This document shows positions 5,949 to 8,715 of a stretch of DNA of 8,715 bases, piece by piece (within the stretch, counting starts at the first letter, position 1; every line of letters starts with the position of its first letter). The notes beneath the pieces are model-generated. The model had not been told where the DNA came from. It did not search any database and saw only the letters and a program-made list of their open reading frames with translations. Origin of the DNA: DATHSN01 sp035464115 (lineage in GTDB: Bacteria; Actinomycetota; Acidimicrobiia; Acidimicrobiales; SKKL01); NCBI GenBank assembly GCA_035464115.1, contig DATHSN010000351.1, forward strand, positions 1-8,715, written 5' to 3'. The position numbers and the translations under genes are program-made.

Positions 5949-6565
5949 CCGCCCCCCGGGGGTCCTCCGGCGACGCCCTCGGCGGTCGCCAGCCCGCCAA
6001 CGCCGCGGCCCGCGGGGCGCTGCTCGTGCTCGTGGCCGTGCTCATCGGGGTCGTGCTGCTCGCCCGGGGGTTCGACGACGAGGGCGGGCTCATCGCCGAC
6101 GGCGGCGACGACACCGCCGACACCAGCACCGACGACACCACCGATCCCGGTGGCGACGGCGATGGCGACGGCGACGGTGACGGCGCCACCGACACCACCC
6201 TCGACGGCGGCGACGGCACCACCGACACCACCGCCGAGGTGCTGCCGCCGGCCCGGCCACCGGAGGAGACCACCGTCCTGGTCCTCAACGGCTCGGGGGT
6301 CAGCGGCGCCGCCGGTCGGGTGCGCGACGCGCTGCTCGCCGCCAACTACAACCCGCTGGCGCCGGGCAACGCGCCCGCCAACGTCGACGCCACCTCGATC
6401 TACTACGTGGACACCTGGCAGGCCGAGGCCGCCGGCATCGCCTCGCTGCTCGGCGCCCCGCTCGACGCGGTGCAGCCGATGCCCAGCCCGCCGCCGTTCG
6501 AGTTCGGCGAGGCCACCGTGGTCATCGTGCTCGGCGCCGACCAGGTCATCGCCGTCGCCGGCTGA
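5945..6565 (+). CDS. Membrane-anchored LytR_C domain protein (VirR-like)
   Basis: A 206-aa protein with a short N-terminal cytoplasmic part, one transmembrane helix (about 24-40, GALLVLVAVLIGVVLLA), a long Asp/Thr/Gly linker (about 42-100) and a C-terminal LytR_C domain (about 108-200) beginning TTVLVLNGSGVSGAAGRV and ending TVVIVLGAD. The domain is therefore outside the membrane. LytR_C domains occur at the end of LytR-CpsA-Psr ligases and in stand-alone proteins such as mycobacterial VirR (Rv0431), which affects envelope integrity and vesicle release. There is no LCP catalytic domain here, so it is probably an accessory or scaffold for envelope glycopolymer attachment (inference). The GTG start at 5945 overlaps the DUF3263 stop by 4 bp, the same gene order as Rv0430-Rv0431. 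The ORF is open further upstream, but that part is antisense-frame shadow of DUF3263. The linker has five Gly-Asp pairs from a hexamer repeat. Confidence 0.85.
   Translation: MTAPRGSSGDALGGRQPANAAARGALLVLVAVLIGVVLLARGFDDEGGLIADGGDDTADTSTDDTTDPGGDGDGDGDGDGATDTTLDGGDGTTDTTAEVLPPARPPEETTVLVLNGSGVSGAAGRVRDALLAANYNPLAPGNAPANVDATSIYYVDTWQAEAAGIASLLGAPLDAVQPMPSPPPFEFGEATVVIVLGADQVIAVAG
6152..6181 (+). repeat. Five tandem GGCGAC-type hexamers in the LytR_C linker
   Basis: Units are GGCGAC, GGCGAT, GGCGAC, GGCGAC, GGTGAC, in frame, encoding (Gly-Asp)5 at residues 70-79. The array could change length by slippage without shifting the frame, which would lengthen or shorten the extracytoplasmic spacer. 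Confidence 0.75.
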
Positions 6566-6658
6566 GCCCGCCCCGAACCCCACGCCGGCCCCACCCCGTC
6601 GCGGCCCCGCTCGGGCGCTCGACCGGGCCCGTCGTCGATCACGCGGCAGGATGGTCGG

Positions 6659-7645
6659 GTGCGAGTCGTCGCAGCACCCGACAAGTTCCGGGGCACCGCC
6701 ACCGCCGCCGAGGTCGCGGCCGCGGTCGGTCGCGCCGCGAGCGCGGCCGGCTGGCGCTGCGACGAGATCCCGCTGGCCGACGGGGGCGAGGGCACCCTCG
6801 ACGTGCTCGGCGGGGCCAACCGCACCACGCTGGTCGCCGGTCCCCTCGGCGACCCGATCGACGCCCCCTGGCGCCTGTTCCGGGGACGGGCGGTCGTCGA
6901 GATGTCCACCGCGTCGGGGCTCGAGCTGGTCGGCGGGGCCGAGGGCAACGACCCGGTGTCGGCGTCCACCACCGGCACCGGCGAGCTGATCGCCGCCGCG
7001 CTCGACGCCGGCGCCCGGCGCATCCTCGTCGGCGTGGGCGGCTCGGCCACGACCGACGGCGGGCTGGGCGCGCTGCGGGCCCTGTCGCCGTTCGCCCGGC
7101 TGCGCGGCGTCGAGCTCGTCGTGGCCTGCGACGTGCGCACCCGCTTCGTCGACGCCGCCGAGGTCTTCGCCCCCCAGAAGGGGGCCACCCCCTCGCAGGT
7201 CGAGCTGTTGCGACGACGCCTCGAGCGCCTCGCCCAGGTCTACGAGGACGACTACGGCGTCGACGTGCGCGACCTCGAGGGCGGCGGGGCCGCCGGGGGC
7301 CTGGCCGGGGGGCTGGCCGCCATCGGGGCCCGACTCGTGCCCGGCTTCGACGCGGTGGCCGACGAGGTCGAGCTCGAGGAGCGCCTCGAGGGCGCCGACC
7401 TGGTGATCACCGGTGAGGGGTTCCTCGACGACCAGTCGTTCGAGGGCAAGGTGGTCGGCGGCATCGTCGACATGGCGGCCGCGCTCGGGGTGCCCGTGCT
7501 GGCCATCGCCGGGCGGTGCTTCGACGGCGCCGATGCCCGGGTGCCCGCGGTCTCGTTGGTCGATCGCTTCGGTGAGGAGCGGGCGCTCGGCGACACGCTG
7601 GCGTGCGTCGAGCAGGTGGCTGCCGAGCGCCTCGCCGTGGGGTGA
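6659..7645 (+). CDS. Glycerate 2-kinase (GlxK/GarK family)
   Basis: A 328-aa cytosolic kinase of the type II glycerate kinase family (PF02595), which phosphorylates D-glycerate with ATP; the GlxK/GarK enzymes give 2-phosphoglycerate. Family blocks seen in order: VVAAPDKFRGT (3-13), PLADGGEGT (38-46), TGTGELI (105-111), VGVGGSATTDGGLGAL (124-139), ACDV (156-159), VFAPQKGAT (169-177), GAAGGLAGGLAAIGA (210-224), and ADLVITGEGFLDDQSFEGK (246-264). At 328 residues it is shorter than E. coli GlxK (about 380). The segment between ACDV and VFAPQKGA reads RTRFVDAAE, without the Pro-Leu-Gly sequence usual in proteobacterial members. The GTG at 6659 is preceded by AGGA (6648-6651) with a 7-nt spacer. 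The 93-bp upstream gap is GC-rich with no clear promoter. Its 3' end is convergent with the 68-aa membrane protein gene, 16 bp apart. Substrate stereochemistry and product position are taken from the family. Confidence 0.93.
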   Translation: MRVVAAPDKFRGTATAAEVAAAVGRAASAAGWRCDEIPLADGGEGTLDVLGGANRTTLVAGPLGDPIDAPWRLFRGRAVVEMSTASGLELVGGAEGNDPVSASTTGTGELIAAALDAGARRILVGVGGSATTDGGLGALRALSPFARLRGVELVVACDVRTRFVDAAEVFAPQKGATPSQVELLRRRLERLAQVYEDDYGVDVRDLEGGGAAGGLAGGLAAIGARLVPGFDAVADEVELEERLEGADLVITGEGFLDDQSFEGKVVGGIVDMAAALGVPVLAIAGRCFDGADARVPAVSLVDRFGEERALGDTLACVEQVAAERLAVG

Positions 7646-7661
7646 GGGCCCGGGGCGGCGC

Positions 7662-7868
7662 TCAGCGCTCGCCGCGGCGTCCGACGAGCCAGGTGAGCAC
7701 GGCCACGATGATCACCACGGCGATGCCGAACCGCACCAGGCCGAGCAGCGCCCCGAGGAGCCACTGCACGAGGGCGAGGGCGCCGAAGATGGCCAGCCCG
7801 CCGATGGCCACGGTGCCCGCGACCGGGAGGCGAGAATCGTCGTCGGGTCGGGCGGGGAGGCGGGACAC
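7662..7868 (-). CDS. Small two-helix membrane protein, unknown function
   Basis: A 68-aa protein with a polar N-terminus (about 1-14, rich in Arg/Asp), two hydrophobic segments (about 17-41 and 44-62) separated by Gly-Leu-Val-Arg, and a basic end GRRGER. This suggests a helical hairpin in the cytoplasmic membrane. I do not recognise a family. The GTG at 7868 is supported by GAGGA (7878-7874) 5 nt upstream, and this ribosome binding site lies inside a 16-bp direct repeat. Coding use is plausible and no larger gene overlaps. It converges with the glycerate kinase gene and lies downstream of the 63-aa ORF on the same strand, about 80 bp away. Confidence 0.65.
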   Translation of the reverse strand: MSRLPARPDDDSRLPVAGTVAIGGLAIFGALALVQWLLGALLGLVRFGIAVVIIVAVLTWLVGRRGER

Positions 7869-7871
7869 GGC

Positions 7872-7915
7872 GTTCCTCGGGGTCGGTGTTCCTCGGGGTC
7901 GGTGCTCCGGGGGTC
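7872..7915. repeat. Direct repeat, period 16 bp, two exact copies and a degenerate third
   Basis: The 15-mer GTTCCTCGGGGTCGG occurs at 7872-7886 and 7888-7902, each followed by T; a degenerate GCTCCGGGGGTC follows at 7904-7915. On the minus strand each exact copy carries GAGGA, so the ribosome binding site of the 68-aa membrane protein is duplicated. Confidence 0.8.
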
Positions 7916-7949
7916 TCTGCTGCTCCTCAGCCTACCGACCGGCGGGCGT

Positions 7950-8141
7950 TCAGCCCCGGACGCGCACGATGGCGCGGGCCACGCAGGTGAGGTCGTCGGC
8001 GTCGGTGGCCGGCGCCCGGCGGACCTCGACGAGCGCCTCGTCGGCGGAGCACCCGGTGAGGTGCATCACCATCTCGGCGAGGCGGCGGATCCGCCGCTCC
8101 TCCCGCTCGGCTTCGTCGTGCAGCACCAGGCTGTGGGGCAT
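7950..8141 (-). CDS. Hypothetical 63-aa alpha-helical protein
   Basis: The reading starts at ATG 8141 (MPHSLVLHDEAEREERR) and ends ARAIVRVRG. It looks like a charged, mostly helical protein with a Glu/Arg-rich first helix (about 8-28), then GCSADEALVEVRR (30-42) and LTCVARAIV (51-59). The GCSADEA...R...LxxVAxAIV pattern faintly recalls the three-helix ANTAR RNA-binding domain, but it is too short and too divergent to claim. An in-frame GTG at 8189 would add 16 residues, but that stretch is made of the 13-bp tandem repeat, so I prefer 8141; GAGG lies 4 nt upstream, which is a weak and close Shine-Dalgarno. It is downstream of gpgS on the same strand. Unrecognised function. Confidence 0.55.
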   Translation of the reverse strand: MPHSLVLHDEAEREERRIRRLAEMVMHLTGCSADEALVEVRRAPATDADDLTCVARAIVRVRG

Positions 8142-8149
8142 CCGACCTC

Positions 8150-8183
8150 GTCTCGCCGCATCGTCTCGCCGCATCGCCTCGCC
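8150..8183. repeat. 13-bp tandem repeat upstream of the 63-aa gene
   Basis: GTCTCGCCGCATC is repeated exactly at 8150-8162 and 8163-8175, with a partial third copy GCCTCGCC at 8176-8183. A 13-bp unit shifts the reading frame, which argues that the stretch is non-coding leader. Confidence 0.8.
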
Positions 8184-8194
8184 CACCATCTCGA

Positions 8195-8214
8195 TCGGCG
8201 GGCGGGGCCGCCGA
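8195..8214 (-). terminator. Terminator-like hairpin after gpgS
   Basis: TCGGCGG (8195-8201) and CCGCCGA (8208-8214) are perfect 7-bp inverted arms around a 6-nt loop, 29 bp past the gpgS stop on the minus strand. No T-run follows. It separates gpgS from the 63-aa ORF. Confidence 0.45.
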
Positions 8215-8243
8215 CTTGAGGGGTCCGAGCCGCGAGGGGGCGA

Positions 8244-8715
8244 TCAGGCCGAGCGGCGGGCGTAGCCGGGCACCTCGGCCATGGGGGGCAGCACCGGTGC
8301 CGACACCTCGACGGGCTCACGGCCGGGACGGGTGAGGGTGGCCACGTCGGGGGCGAGCCCCGCGCTGACCCGGGCCAGGGCCGTCTGCAGGATGACGGTG
8401 GCCTGCGGGCCGAGGTCCTCGAGCGAGCGGTTGCGGTGCACCCGCACGCCGAGGTCGACCTGGGCCATGCCCGCGGTGCCGAAGCGGGCGGCCAGGTCGA
8501 CCAGCAACCCGAGCTCGACGCCGTAGCCCCCGGTGAAGGGCACCTGCTCCAGCAGGGCCCGTCGCCCGCCGTACTCGCCGGCGAGGGGCTGCACGAACGG
8601 TGCCAGGTGGGGGAACAGCACGCTGACCAGTGGGCGGGCCACCAGCTCGGTGACGCGCCCGCCACCGGAGGGCTCGCCGTCGACCGGCCGGTCGTAGAAG
8701 CCCTTCACGAAGCCG
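8244..8715 (-). CDS. gpgS: Glucosyl-3-phosphoglycerate synthase, C-terminal part (partial)
   Basis: The last 156 residues of a GT81-family glycosyltransferase; the N-terminal part with the nucleotide-sugar-binding Asp-x-Asp lies beyond the right edge. GpgS transfers glucose from an NDP-glucose to 3-phosphoglycerate, the first step towards glucosylglycerate and, in mycobacteria, methylglucose lipopolysaccharide. The fragment begins FVKGFYDRP and carries the family signatures GGGRVTELVARPL, FVQPLAGEYGGRRALLEQVPF, GYGVELGLLVD and MAQVDLGVRVHRNRSL. The Glu of GYGVE and the His of VHRN correspond to active-site residues of the mycobacterial enzyme (metal/substrate binding), from family knowledge. 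The C-terminus after about the last 35 residues (PGREPVEVSAPVLPPMAEV) is variable. The internal GTG at 8708 is not the start. The phosphatase partner is not visible in the window. Confidence 0.93.
   Translation of the reverse strand, partial: GFVKGFYDRPVDGEPSGGGRVTELVARPLVSVLFPHLAPFVQPLAGEYGGRRALLEQVPFTGGYGVELGLLVDLAARFGTAGMAQVDLGVRVHRNRSLEDLGPQATVILQTALARVSAGLAPDVATLTRPGREPVEVSAPVLPPMAEVPGYARRSA

Noticed and set aside
5738..6565. Longer start for the LytR_C protein
   Set aside because: The upstream 69 codons overlap DUF3263 in another frame and are Arg/Pro/His-rich; the GTG at 5945 gives the standard 4-bp overlap and a short N-terminus before the membrane helix.
6566..6658. Terminator or promoter between the LytR_C gene and glycerate kinase
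   Set aside because: Several short GC-rich inverted matches exist (such as CGGGC/GCCCG), but none is better than expected for this composition and no convincing -35/-10 pair is visible.
7872..8183. CRISPR array
   Set aside because: The 16-bp and 13-bp repeats are short, nearly contiguous, and have no unique spacers or cas genes.

Overview
This window is very GC-rich. Its genes use almost exclusively G or C at third codon positions, GTG starts are common, and the gene families point to an actinobacterium: an ArsI/CadI-type protein, a DUF3263 plus LytR_C pair, and glucosyl-3-phosphoglycerate synthase. The mix is compatible with a deep-branching class such as Acidimicrobiia, but that placement is inference. 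I see no phage, insertion sequence, CRISPR array or integrase; most of this looks like ordinary chromosome.

Layout from left to right. (1) Positions 2 to about 310 hold the 3' part of an unrecognised plus-strand gene with no visible stop codon. A strong hairpin at 331-365 lies between it and the next gene. (2) Positions 407-1237 hold a compact arsenic/metal module: arsI/cadI on the minus strand and arsR on the plus strand, divergent across 81 bp that contain a good sigma70-type promoter for arsI and several repeats suited to an ArsR operator. (3) 1350-4307 encodes a large membrane c-di-GMP phosphodiesterase (MASE1-PAS-PAS-GAF-EAL, no GGDEF). (4) Convergent to it is an RlmI-type rRNA methyltransferase (4317-5549, minus), whose start codon lies 3 nt beyond the 3' end of a tRNA-Thr(UGU) on the same strand. 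(5) 5688-6565 is a translationally coupled DUF3263 / LytR_C pair, the same order as Rv0430-Rv0431 (virR) in Mycobacterium tuberculosis. (6) 6659-7645 is a glycerate 2-kinase. (7) On the minus strand follow a 68-aa membrane protein, a 63-aa unrecognised protein with a 13-bp tandem repeat upstream, and the C-terminal part of gpgS, cut by the window edge.

Functional links. ArsR most likely represses both itself and arsI from the shared intergenic region and releases on trivalent arsenicals or a soft metal. The rRNA methyltransferase and tRNA-Thr form a translation-related unit. The DUF3263/LytR_C pair points to the cell envelope. Glycerate kinase and GpgS both touch phosphoglycerate metabolism and could meet in glucosylglycerate turnover, but they are on opposite strands and no direct link is shown. 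I did not find a clearly new system. The points most worth a second look are the tRNA/mRNA junction, the hairpin that presents the DUF3263 ribosome binding site, the arsR-arsI regulatory region, and the reading frame that stays open from the left edge to the arsR stop.
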